DNA of 64,000 bases, taken from positions 62,001 to 126,000 of the forward strand of contig JADJDP010000002.1 in assembly GCA_016702645.1 (NCBI GenBank), read 5' to 3'. The notes below the pieces were generated by a model. The model saw only the letters and a program-made list of their open reading frames with translations, was not told the DNA's origin and searched no databases. Position numbers and translations under genes: made by a program. Source of the DNA: Flavobacteriales bacterium. GTDB taxonomy: Bacteria; Bacteroidota; Bacteroidia; Flavobacteriales_F; PHOS-HE28. How positions within the stretch are numbered: position 1 is the stretch's first letter; the number at the start of each line of letters is the position of its first letter. Of this stretch, positions 46,371 through 54,102 are shown one piece after another.

Positions 46371-46392
46371 CGTCGGTGCCACGCTGGACGGG

Positions 46393-48306
46393 CTAACGTC
46401 CCGTGAAGCGGATGTGGTAGCTGGTTCCTTGCGTACCGCCATCCATGGTCATTCGACCGTTCATCTGTTCCACGAGGCTTTCGATCAACGACATGCCGAG
46501 CGTTCCACCATCGACCTGCATTTTTTCAAGCGGTATTCCCAGCCCATCATCGGCATAGTGCAGGTCGAAAACGTTCTGTTGCGATCGGTGCATCGCCAGC
46601 GTGATCATACCGTTGTCGCGGCCCTTGAACGCATGCTTGAACGAGTTGGTGATCAGCTCGTTCAGCAGCAGGCCCAAGGGCACCATCGTGTTGAGGCCGA
46701 AGGCCAGGCCCGGATCGATATCCGTTCGGTGCTGGATCCGCTCCTGCACGTCGTTCATCCTGATCAGTTCCGAAAAGAGCTCATGGATGTAAAGGGCAAC
46801 ATCCACCGAAGCAAGTTCATCACCCTTGTAGAGTTTTTCGTGGATGAGCGCCATGGATGTGACGCGGCTTTGGCTCTGGTCCAAGGCTTCCTGCAGGCGT
46901 TCATCGGTGAAACTTGCGGCTTGCAACCGAAGAAGGCTCGCGATCACCTGCAAGTTGTTCTTCACCCGGTGGTGCATTTCCTTGATGAGGACACTGATCC
47001 GTTCGTGCGCTTGTTCGAGCTTCTCCTTCTCTCCTTGCAAGGCTCGCGTTTGCTCATCGTCGCGCAATCGGGCTGCTTTCAGGTTCTCTTTCATACGGGC
47101 GAGGGCGAGGCCAAGCACATCCTGCGGACCGCGCACGTTCACCACGGTGCCATAGTCGCCCTTCCCAATGGAATCGGCACTGCTGGCCAACGAACGGATG
47201 TTCTCGATCATGCCGTTGAACGCCTGTGCCATTTCGCCGATCTCATCACTACCACCCACTTGCACCTTGGCGCTCACATCCCCCACGGCAAGGGAGCGTG
47301 CTGCGCGGCCCACCTCGCTCACCGTGTTGCGCACGCCACGGGTGATGAGGATGCCCATGACCGTTACCGCACCCACCACGCCGAGGAGGGCGGCCAGCAC
47401 GATCAACAGCCGGAACTCGGCATCGCGCGTATTGGCCGAGGTGTTCTGCGTGATCAGTTCCAGTGAATGCACCTCCACCGCGCGCAGCTTGTCCAACGCT
47501 TGCAGCGAAAGCTCCCACCACTCGCGCGGCGCGATCTCCAGATCGGGTGAGCGCCGTTGTTTCACGGTTCCGATGAGCGACCGCATGAAGTTCACGTCCT
47601 CCCCCTGGAAGACCTGTTGATAGGTGGCCAGCACTTCCGGCGGCGCATCGCGCTCGAAAAGCAGCATGTTGGTCTCGTAGGCGGAAACCTGCTCCCCCAA
47701 CTCGGCCAGGTCAATGGCATCGATCGGTCGCATCGCGTAGCCGATGGTGAGCTTGTCCCGCAGAGCGCTCAAAGCCTCCTTAGCATAGAGCAAGCGCAGG
47801 TGCGCGTAAAGCCTGTCCTTGGTTTCCGGGTCCAGAGCCAATTTGCCCACGCGACCCAGTTCGTCGAGCAGGGCTTGGTCCATGGCCCTGTATGTTTTGC
47901 TCGCACTTGCCGCATCGATGCGCTTACCCTGTACACGTTGGCGCAGGATATTGAGCCCGTCGAAGGGCTTGCCTTCACGAATGCGCAGGTCGGTGGAGCC
48001 GATGGGCACATCCAGCGTGGAAACAGCCCCGTCCGTGCGCGCGTACTGCACGTCCAGCTTCATGGGGAGCACGTTCATCCCGCTCAAATAGCCCACGGAC
48101 AACGCGCTTTCTTTCTGCACCTCGTGCATCACATTGGCATAGAGCGAGATCAATTCCGACTGCTCCCCTATGTACTCCATGACATCGAGCCGCTTGAAGC
48201 TCGAATCGATCTGTTTACCAATGAGCAGGACCATGCCCAACACCGGGATGCCGAGCGTCACCATGAACTTGGTGCGTACGGGCAGGTCTGCAAAGCGCAA
48301 GCGCAT
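46393..48306 (-). CDS. NIT-domain sensor histidine kinase (HisKA_2 type)
   Basis: A 637-residue kinase from the ATG at 48306 (MRLRFADLPVRTKFMVTLGI, entering TM1). The large periplasmic region (about 40-290) resembles the nitrate/nitrite-sensing NIT domain (LYANVMHEVQKESALSVGYL, AYETNMLLFERDAPPEV, WWELSLQALDKLRAVE). TM2 is LLIVLAALLGVVGAVTVMGI, followed by HAMP, a coiled linker, and a HisKA_2 phosphorylation site EMHHRVKNNLQVIASLLRLQ (His445/446). HATPase_c has LLNELITNSFKHAF and DDGLGIP. HisKA_2 kinases often signal through stand-alone or PhyR-like regulators; none is adjacent. The start codon lies only 4 nt after a -7 element. Confidence 0.9.
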   Translation of the reverse strand: MRLRFADLPVRTKFMVTLGIPVLGMVLLIGKQIDSSFKRLDVMEYIGEQSELISLYANVMHEVQKESALSVGYLSGMNVLPMKLDVQYARTDGAVSTLDVPIGSTDLRIREGKPFDGLNILRQRVQGKRIDAASASKTYRAMDQALLDELGRVGKLALDPETKDRLYAHLRLLYAKEALSALRDKLTIGYAMRPIDAIDLAELGEQVSAYETNMLLFERDAPPEVLATYQQVFQGEDVNFMRSLIGTVKQRRSPDLEIAPREWWELSLQALDKLRAVEVHSLELITQNTSANTRDAEFRLLIVLAALLGVVGAVTVMGILITRGVRNTVSEVGRAARSLAVGDVSAKVQVGGSDEIGEMAQAFNGMIENIRSLASSADSIGKGDYGTVVNVRGPQDVLGLALARMKENLKAARLRDDEQTRALQGEKEKLEQAHERISVLIKEMHHRVKNNLQVIASLLRLQAASFTDERLQEALDQSQSRVTSMALIHEKLYKGDELASVDVALYIHELFSELIRMNDVQERIQHRTDIDPGLAFGLNTMVPLGLLLNELITNSFKHAFKGRDNGMITLAMHRSQQNVFDLHYADDGLGIPLEKMQVDGGTLGMSLIESLVEQMNGRMTMDGGTQGTSYHIRFTGR

Positions 48307-48310
48307 GGAC

Positions 48311-48318
48311 CCAAAGTA
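48311..48318 (-). promoter_or_regulatory. Putative -7 element (TACTTTGG) of the NIT kinase
   Basis: The minus strand reads TACTTTGG, an exact TAnnTTTG match, ending 4 nt before the ATG at 48306. Transcription would begin at or next to the start codon. Confidence 0.5.
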
Positions 48319-48345
48319 CGTAAGTGGCTCCTGAGCGCCGGGGAA

Positions 48346-48354
48346 TACCTTCGC
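48346..48354 (+). promoter_or_regulatory. Putative -7 element (TACCTTCGC) of the acyl-CoA carboxylase gene
   Basis: Identical to the nonamer before purQ; lies 20 nt before the carboxylase ATG and diverges from the kinase promoter at 48311-48318. Confidence 0.5.
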
Positions 48355-48374
48355 CCGATCCGAACAAGGAACCG

Positions 48375-49916
48375 ATGAAGGAACACTTCGATGCACTGGA
48401 CGCCCGCACCTCCAAGGCCTTGGAAGGGGGCGGGGCTGAGCGTATCGCCGCGCAACACAAGAAGGGAAAGCTCACCGCGCGTGAGCGTGTCGACCTCCTA
48501 TTGGATGAAGGCAGCTTCCAAGAGCTCGGCCAGCTCGTTACCCACCGCAGTACCAACTTCGGGTTGGACAAGCAGAAGTTCCTCGGCGACGGGGTGGTTA
48601 CCGGCTACGGAACGATCGAAGGCCGTCTCGTTTACGTGTTTTCACAAGACTTCACGGTCCTGGGGGGCTCGCTCGCCGAGGCGCACGCGCAGAAGATCTG
48701 CCGGATCATGGACCTGGCCATGCAGAACGGAGCACCCGTCATCGGATTGAACGACAGCGGTGGCGCGCGGATCCAAGAGGGCGTGGTTTCGCTCGGTGGT
48801 TATGCGGACATCTTCTACCGCAACGTGCGCAGCAGCGGTGTTGTGCCCCAGATCAGTGCGATCCTCGGCCCGTGTGCGGGTGGCGCGGTTTACAGCCCGG
48901 CTCTCACGGACTTCGTGCTCATGACCGAAGGAAGCAGCTACATGTTCGTCACGGGACCCAACGTGGTGAAGACCGTGACGCATGAAGAGGTGAGCAGCGA
49001 GGATCTCGGTGGTGCTTCCACGCATGCGAGCAAAAGCGGCGTTGCGCACTTCACCGCCCCGAACGAACTGGATGCGATCCGCCAGTTGCGCCAGCTCGTG
49101 GGTTACATCCCCAGCAATTGCGAGGAGGAACCCCCGCAGCTCCCGTACACACCAGGCGATGAACGCCGCCCGGCACTTGACAGCATCATTCCGGACAACC
49201 CGAACCAACCCTACGACATACGCGAGGTGTTGAATTCGGTGATCGACCCGGACAGCAGCATGGAAGTGCATGCCGAGTACGCGCGCAACATGGTGGTGGG
49301 CTTTGCACGGGTCGCCGGCCGCACCGTGGGGTGTGTGGCCAACCAACCCGCAACGCTCGCTGGTGTGCTGGATATCGATGCCAGCACCAAGGCTGCGCGT
49401 TTCGTTCGCTTCTGCGATGCCTTCAACATCCCCTTGCTCGTTTTCGTGGACGTACCCGGTTTCCTGCCCGGCACGGACCAGGAATGGCGCGGGATAATCA
49501 CCCATGGGGCGAAATTGCTATACGCCTTCAGCGAAGCCACGGTACCCCGCATCACCGTGATCACGCGCAAAGCATATGGGGGAGCGTACGATGTGATGAA
49601 CTCCAAGCACATCGGTTGCGACATGAACTATGCATGGCCCAGTGCGGAGATCGCCGTGATGGGAGCGAAAGGTGCTGCGGAGATCATCTTCAAGGGGGAG
49701 ATCACCCAAGCCGCTGACCCTGTGGCGAAGCTGACGGAGAAAGAGAACGAGTACAAGCAACAGTTCGCCAATCCGTACGAGGCAGCTGCGCGTGGCTATG
49801 TGGACGAGGTGATCCGCCCGTCGCAAACGCGCGAGAAGATCATCGCTGCCCTGGAAATGCTCCGGAACAAGGTGGATAAGCTGCCGAAGAAAAAGCACGG
49901 GAACATCCCGTTGTGA
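48375..49916 (+). CDS. Acyl-CoA carboxylase beta subunit (carboxyltransferase; propionyl/methylmalonyl-CoA type)
   Basis: A 513-residue carboxyltransferase starting at the ATG at 48375 ([20 protein letters not shown]). It has both crotonase-like halves: [80 protein letters not shown], then the C-half [40 protein letters not shown] and [13 protein letters not shown]. The ending KHGNIPL is conserved in PccB-type subunits. It transfers carboxylate from biotin to propionyl-CoA (or acetyl-CoA). No biotin-carboxylase or carrier gene lies nearby, so those subunits are encoded elsewhere. Its stop codon abuts that of the TauE/SafE gene. Confidence 0.96.
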   Translation: MKEHFDALDARTSKALEGGGAERIAAQHKKGKLTARERVDLLLDEGSFQELGQLVTHRSTNFGLDKQKFLGDGVVTGYGTIEGRLVYVFSQDFTVLGGSLAEAHAQKICRIMDLAMQNGAPVIGLNDSGGARIQEGVVSLGGYADIFYRNVRSSGVVPQISAILGPCAGGAVYSPALTDFVLMTEGSSYMFVTGPNVVKTVTHEEVSSEDLGGASTHASKSGVAHFTAPNELDAIRQLRQLVGYIPSNCEEEPPQLPYTPGDERRPALDSIIPDNPNQPYDIREVLNSVIDPDSSMEVHAEYARNMVVGFARVAGRTVGCVANQPATLAGVLDIDASTKAARFVRFCDAFNIPLLVFVDVPGFLPGTDQEWRGIITHGAKLLYAFSEATVPRITVITRKAYGGAYDVMNSKHIGCDMNYAWPSAEIAVMGAKGAAEIIFKGEITQAADPVAKLTEKENEYKQQFANPYEAAARGYVDEVIRPSQTREKIIAALEMLRNKVDKLPKKKHGNIPL

Positions 49917-50681
49917 TCAGATCGTCCCGGTGATCAGGCCGAGCGCGATCGCAAAGAGTAGAACGGCCACCACCAGTTGCACCCCGCGCACGGTGACCTT
50001 CGGCAGGAGCCGCTTGCCCCACCATGCACCCAGGAAGGCCGCAACGATGCATGCCAGCAACAACCAACCTTGTTCGCTCCAAGCGCCGGGAGCACTGTTG
50101 CGCAGGTACACGGGAATTCGCGTGAGGTCCACAAGGAGCGCGATCCCCACCCCGGTGGCGATGAAGGCTTCCTTGCTCATGTCCGTGCGCAACAAGAAGA
50201 TGCTGCGCAAGGCACCTTGATGCCCGCTTAGTCCGCCGAAAAAGCCACTGAGCGCCCCACCCGCAACAAGAAAGCGTGGAGGCAAGGACCATCGGCCGGC
50301 CGCAGGGATCAGTTCCAACAACGCGAACACCATCATGAGCCCACCGATCACCAGCCTCGTCAGGCTCACCGGTCGGTTCATCCCATCATAGAGCGCGGGT
50401 AGTTCCTCCCACTGTGCCAATTGCTGTGCACCTAGCCAGGCACCGATGATGGCGGGAATTCCGAATCGAAGGACGATGCCTTTGTCCACTTGCTTCCATA
50501 ACAGGCCGAACTTGAAGAGGTTGTTGAGCAAGTGTACCACGGCGGTCATGGCCACGGAGGCTTCCAGGGGGAAGAACACCGCGAACACCGGCAATAAGAG
50601 CGTGCCCAACCCGAAACCACTGAGGAAGGTGAGCAGCGATGCGGCTAGCGCAACGAACGGGATCACGTATTCCAAATGCAT
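49917..50681 (-). CDS. Sulfite exporter TauE/SafE (TSUP) family transporter
   Basis: About 254 residues with eight predicted helices: YVIPFVALAASLLTFLSGFG, LGTLLLPVFAVFFPLEASVA, MTAVVHLLNNLFKFGLLWKQ, IPAIIGAWLGAQQLAQ, LVIGGLMMVFALLELIPAAG, RFLVAGGALSGFFGGLSGHQ, FIATGVGIALLVDLTRIPVY and VVAVLLFAIALGLITGTI. The SGFFGGLSG.QG motif is characteristic of TSUP proteins, which export sulfite or organosulfonates. The frame extends to a TTG at 50690, but the ATG at 50681 is preferred. Substrate not determinable. Its stop and that of the carboxylase gene form one TGATCA. Confidence 0.92.
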   Translation of the reverse strand: MHLEYVIPFVALAASLLTFLSGFGLGTLLLPVFAVFFPLEASVAMTAVVHLLNNLFKFGLLWKQVDKGIVLRFGIPAIIGAWLGAQQLAQWEELPALYDGMNRPVSLTRLVIGGLMMVFALLELIPAAGRWSLPPRFLVAGGALSGFFGGLSGHQGALRSIFLLRTDMSKEAFIATGVGIALLVDLTRIPVYLRNSAPGAWSEQGWLLLACIVAAFLGAWWGKRLLPKVTVRGVQLVVAVLLFAIALGLITGTI

Positions 50682-50757
50682 GGTCGGCAAAGGTGCGTCC
50701 CGTTCGCGACCTCCCCAGCGGTTCGCTCAGGCATGCGAACTTCCATGGAGCCATAGG

Positions 50758-50765
50758 TACCTTCG
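50758..50765 (+). promoter_or_regulatory. Putative -7 element (TACCTTCG) of the thioredoxin-like gene
   Basis: TACCTTCG lies 26 nt before the ATG at 50792 and is the same core seen before purQ and the carboxylase gene. Confidence 0.45.
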
Positions 50766-50791
50766 TACCCCAAATTCATTCGACCCGACCC

Positions 50792-51421
50792 ATGCTCATC
50801 AAGATCACTTCCCTCGCCGCCCTCGGCTTGCTCGCCGTGGCAGCACATGAACTCCCGGACCTCCAGATCGGAGCCGCGCTGCCGGCTGCCGAAGTGAAGA
50901 TGAAGGACGTTAGTGGTAGTTCGCAATCCTTGAAAGAAGTTGCCGGTGCCAACGGCCTCTTGGTGATCTTCTCCTGCAACACCTGTCCCTTCGTGGTAGG
51001 TAGCGAGGGAAGCGAGGGGTGGGAAGGACGGTACCCTGAGTTGATGGCCTACAGCAAGCGCTTCGGTGTGGGAGTGGCGCTGGTGAACAGCAACGAGGCC
51101 AAGCGCGGTGATGGCGACTCGTTCGCCGACATGCAAGCACGCTACAAGGACCACAAGTACAACAGCGCTTACCTGCTTGACGAAGGACACAAGGTGGCCG
51201 ATGCCTTTGGCGCGCGCACCACCCCGCACGTCTTCCTCTTCGACAAGAGCATGAAGCTCGTGTACAAGGGTGCCATCGACGACAACGTGGCCAATGCATC
51301 GCTCGTGAAGGAGCATTGGTTGCAGCGAGCGATCGACAACATGGCCTCCGGCAAGCCGGTCGATCCCGCCACCACACGCAACATCGGGTGCAGCATCAAG
51401 CGGGTGGCGCACACGCACTAG
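50792..51421 (+). CDS. Thioredoxin-fold (AhpC/TSA-like) redox protein
   Basis: A 209-residue protein from the ATG at 50792. A hydrophobic N-terminus (LIKITSLAALGLLAVAAHEL) suggests periplasmic export. The fold follows: LQIGAALPAAEVKMKDVSGS, GLLVIFSCNTCPFVVGSEGS with a CNTC motif, GVGVALVNSNEAKRGDGDSF, and RTTPHVFLFDKSMKLVYKGA with the cis-Pro. The tail NIGCSIKRV carries a third Cys. This matches the Bacteroidota thioredoxin family with N-C-P-F after the second Cys, possibly thiol peroxidase-like or a disulfide reductase. An odd SEGSEGWEGR run follows the active site. It ends at a strong hairpin. Confidence 0.88.
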   Translation: MLIKITSLAALGLLAVAAHELPDLQIGAALPAAEVKMKDVSGSSQSLKEVAGANGLLVIFSCNTCPFVVGSEGSEGWEGRYPELMAYSKRFGVGVALVNSNEAKRGDGDSFADMQARYKDHKYNSAYLLDEGHKVADAFGARTTPHVFLFDKSMKLVYKGAIDDNVANASLVKEHWLQRAIDNMASGKPVDPATTRNIGCSIKRVAHTH

Positions 51422-51439
51422 CTCCGGAACACCCGATCG

Positions 51440-51471
51440 CAAAGCCGCGTTCCTTGCCGGACGCGGCTTTG
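51440..51471 (+). terminator. Rho-independent terminator after the thioredoxin-like gene
   Basis: An 11-bp perfect stem (51440-51450 with 51461-51471) around a 10-nt loop, followed by TTCATTCG; 18 nt past the stop. Confidence 0.75.
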
Positions 51472-51541
51472 TTCATTCGTTGAAAAAAAGAAGCACCTTC
51501 CGCGAACGCATCGACCTTCCTTTGCACCAAAGGCCAACCAA

Positions 51542-52855
51542 ATGAACGTTCTGTTGATCGGCGGCGGAGGCCGGGAACATGCCCTTGCATGGAAGATCGC
51601 GCAGAGCTCCTTGCTCGACGAACTCTATGTGACGCCGGGCAATCCCGGCACGGTGAGGCACGGCCGCAACGTCGAGCTGGACCTCAACAACCAGAAGGCC
51701 CTGCGGAAATTCCTGTTGGAGAAGCGCATCCGCATTGTGGTTGTTGGACCGGAGGCACCGCTTGTGGATGGCTTCCATGACCGCATTGCCGCGGACCAGG
51801 AGTTGAAGGAAGTGACCGTGATCGGCCCGCGTGCTGAAGGTGCACGCCTCGAAGGCAGCAAGGATTTCGCGAAGGAGTTCATGTTCCGGCACAACATCCC
51901 GACCGCTGCGCACCGCACTTTCGTCAAGGGCCAATTGCAGGATGCCATCGCGCATTTGGACCACATGACCGCCCCGTACGTGATCAAGGCGGACGGCCTC
52001 GCAAGCGGCAAAGGGGTGGTGATCACCAATGACAAGAAGGACGCTACGCGTACCCTGCGTGATATGCTGCAGAACTCCACCTTCGGTGCGGCGGGTGAAC
52101 GGGTGGTGCTTGAACAACATCTGAAGGGCGTGGAGTTGAGCGCCTTCCTAATCACCGATGGCAACGCGTTCAAAATGCTGCCAGCGGCCAAGGACTACAA
52201 GCGCATCGGAGCTGGTGATACCGGCCCCAACACCGGTGGCATGGGCGCTGTTTCGCCGGTGCCGTTCGCCGACAAGGATTTCATGCAGAAAGTGCATGAC
52301 CGCATCGCGGCACCCACCGTGCGTGGTTTGAAGAAGGACGGTATCGCATACAGCGGCTTCCTTTTCATGGGCCTCATGAACGTGAACGGCGATCCGTACG
52401 TGATCGAATACAACGTGCGGATGGGCGATCCGGAAACGCAGGCCATCCTTCCGCGGCTGCGCAGTGATCTGCTCGACCTCTTCGAGGGCATCGCATCAGG
52501 TACATTGAGCGAACGCCATGTGGATGTTGACGACCGCACGGCAGTTACCATCGTGCTCGCCAGCGACGGCTATCCGGGTTCGTTCGAGAAAGGTGTGGTG
52601 ATCAATGGCTTGGACATGGTGCGTGATGCATACGTGTTCCAAGGCGGTACGGCCAGCAAGGGCGATCGCCTGCTAACGGACGGTGGGCGCGTGCTCACCG
52701 TTACGGGCATGGGCAAGGACCTGGAATCGGCCATCGCCTCGGCCTATCGACAGGCGGCAGTGATAGACTATGAAGGGAAGTACATGCGGACCGACATCGG
52801 TCACGACCTGGTGAAACAGCCTACGCAACGCGCTGGCGCGGTGGTGCGCTCCTAG
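51542..52855 (+). CDS. purD: Phosphoribosylamine-glycine ligase (PurD)
   Basis: A 437-residue ATP-grasp enzyme: N-terminal MNVLLIGGGGREHALAWKIA, VVVGPEAPLVDGFHDRI, ATP-grasp VIKADGLASGKGVVITNDKK, then RIGAGDTGPNTGGMGAVSPV and VIEYNVRMGDPETQAILPRL, the metal-binding region. It makes GAR from phosphoribosylamine and glycine, step two of purine synthesis. The length is standard. purQ lies 3.6 kb downstream on the same strand but is not in the same operon. The stop overlaps that of the convergent small gene (CTAG). Confidence 0.97.
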   Translation: MNVLLIGGGGREHALAWKIAQSSLLDELYVTPGNPGTVRHGRNVELDLNNQKALRKFLLEKRIRIVVVGPEAPLVDGFHDRIAADQELKEVTVIGPRAEGARLEGSKDFAKEFMFRHNIPTAAHRTFVKGQLQDAIAHLDHMTAPYVIKADGLASGKGVVITNDKKDATRTLRDMLQNSTFGAAGERVVLEQHLKGVELSAFLITDGNAFKMLPAAKDYKRIGAGDTGPNTGGMGAVSPVPFADKDFMQKVHDRIAAPTVRGLKKDGIAYSGFLFMGLMNVNGDPYVIEYNVRMGDPETQAILPRLRSDLLDLFEGIASGTLSERHVDVDDRTAVTIVLASDGYPGSFEKGVVINGLDMVRDAYVFQGGTASKGDRLLTDGGRVLTVTGMGKDLESAIASAYRQAAVIDYEGKYMRTDIGHDLVKQPTQRAGAVVRS

Positions 52856-53031
52856 GCAAGCGTATTGTTCGCCTTGGCTTTCCGGTTGTAGCGCCCTTGC
52901 AGGTTCAGCCAGTAGAAGAGACCAACGAACATGATGACGGTGACCAGGATCACGGGCAACCAGCCCATGCCGGTGAGGATCTTGAAGGTCCACTCGAGGA
53001 AATGGCCGATCGCGAAGGAGATCTGTTGCAT
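52852..53031 (-). CDS. Small single-pass membrane protein
   Basis: A 59-residue protein from the ATG at 53031: MQQISFAIGHFLEWTFKILT, a membrane helix (WLPVILVTVIMFVGLFYWLN), then a basic tail (GRYNRKAKANNTLA). The start follows a TATCTTCGC promoter element by 21 nt. The longer upstream frame is Arg/Ser-rich and antisense to DUF6427, so it is not coding. Small proteins of this shape next to DUF6427 and purD occur in Bacteroidota; function unknown. Confidence 0.75.
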   Translation of the reverse strand: MQQISFAIGHFLEWTFKILTGMGWLPVILVTVIMFVGLFYWLNLQGRYNRKAKANNTLA

Positions 53032-53052
53032 CGTGCGTAAGCTTGGGGCGGG

Positions 53053-53061
53053 GCGAAGATA
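53053..53061 (-). promoter_or_regulatory. Putative -7 element (TATCTTCGC) of the small membrane protein gene
   Basis: On the minus strand TATCTTCGC lies 21 nt upstream of the ATG at 53031. It lies in the 55-nt gap shared with the divergent DUF6427 gene. Confidence 0.45.
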
Positions 53062-53086
53062 GACACGTCCCGGATCCCGTTCCCAG

Positions 53087-54067
53087 ATGCTAGCAGGCCT
53101 CTTTCGCAGCAACCAGCCAGCCGTATTGTTCGTGGCCCCGCTGTTGGTGGTCTTTCTCCTGTTGCCCACCTTTTCCGAACCTGCGGCTCCGCAACAGGGC
53201 CTCATGCCGCTGTCCGCCTTGGTGGAGCACCTGCTCGGATCGGCATCCTGGCCGCGCCACCTGCTGGCCATCTTGCTGGTAGTAGCGCTCGCCGTGCAAC
53301 TCACCTCTGTGGTGAACGGCTTGGAGCTGATGGACCGACGGAACCATCTGGTCGCCCTCCTCTTTCCGGTTCTCCTCGCCGGGCTCGGGGGTGTGTCCCT
53401 TTACGCCCCCGCTTTGCTGGGCATGCCACTGGTGCTCTTTGCATTGCGCCGCGCCTGGTCCATCAGCAACACCGGTGGGGTGCTCGGTGTGCTCTTCGAT
53501 TCCGGCTTCCTGCTGGGTATCGCCTCGTTGTGCTACCTGCCGTACGCATTCGTGCTCGTGGTGGTGTGGGCTTCGGTCTCGGTCATCCGCCCCTTTGCAT
53601 GGCGGGAGTACATATTGCCCACGTTGGGCCTTGCGCTTGTCTTCTACCTCGCATGGGCCATGCTCAACCTCATGGACCGCACACCTTGGCAGCCCCTGCT
53701 CACCATTACGCGTTTCAATGCAACAGCGGCGACCATGTTGCACCCCACCGCCGCACGCGTTGGCTTTTGGAGCATAATGGGCTTGGTGCTCCTGGTTGCG
53801 ATCATGGCTTTCTTCACCGGCTACGGCCGCAGCGTCATGCGTGGCAAGAACCTGCGCTCCTCCTTCCTTGCTTTCACCACAGCGCTGGGGGTCCTGGCGC
53901 TGCTGCTGGGCTTCTTGAACGGTGGTTTCCCGCCGGTGCTGGCCGCCATACCCCTTGCGGTGTTATGCAGTTATGCCTTGCTCAACCCCAAACGCTCATG
54001 GCTGGCGGAAGCGAGCGTCGTGTTCATGGCCGGCTTTGCATTGTGGTTGAGGTGGGGCAGCCAGTAG
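53087..54067 (+). CDS. DUF6427 family polytopic membrane protein
   Basis: A 326-residue protein with about nine helices. It starts MLAGLFRSNQPAVLFVAPLL, the family start (short helix, then a first TM), and contains SVVNGLELMDRRNHLVALLF, SLYAPALLGMPLVLFALRRA, a GVLFDSGFLLGIASLCYLPY segment and VIRPFAWREYILPTLGLALV, the most conserved stretch of DUF6427. The role is unknown; the family is restricted to Bacteroidota and often adjoins nucleotide biosynthesis genes, as here (purD, purQ). Confidence 0.85.
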   Translation: MLAGLFRSNQPAVLFVAPLLVVFLLLPTFSEPAAPQQGLMPLSALVEHLLGSASWPRHLLAILLVVALAVQLTSVVNGLELMDRRNHLVALLFPVLLAGLGGVSLYAPALLGMPLVLFALRRAWSISNTGGVLGVLFDSGFLLGIASLCYLPYAFVLVVVWASVSVIRPFAWREYILPTLGLALVFYLAWAMLNLMDRTPWQPLLTITRFNATAATMLHPTAARVGFWSIMGLVLLVAIMAFFTGYGRSVMRGKNLRSSFLAFTTALGVLALLLGFLNGGFPPVLAAIPLAVLCSYALLNPKRSWLAEASVVFMAGFALWLRWGSQ

Positions 54068-54102
54068 CAGGAACTAGCGATCTTCGGCGCCTACTGACAA
54101 TC

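Noticed and set aside
53530..54102. Long upstream extension of the TonB receptor frame
   Set aside because: It overlaps the end of DUF6427 and lacks signal-like sequence; the signal peptide places the start at 54103 or later.
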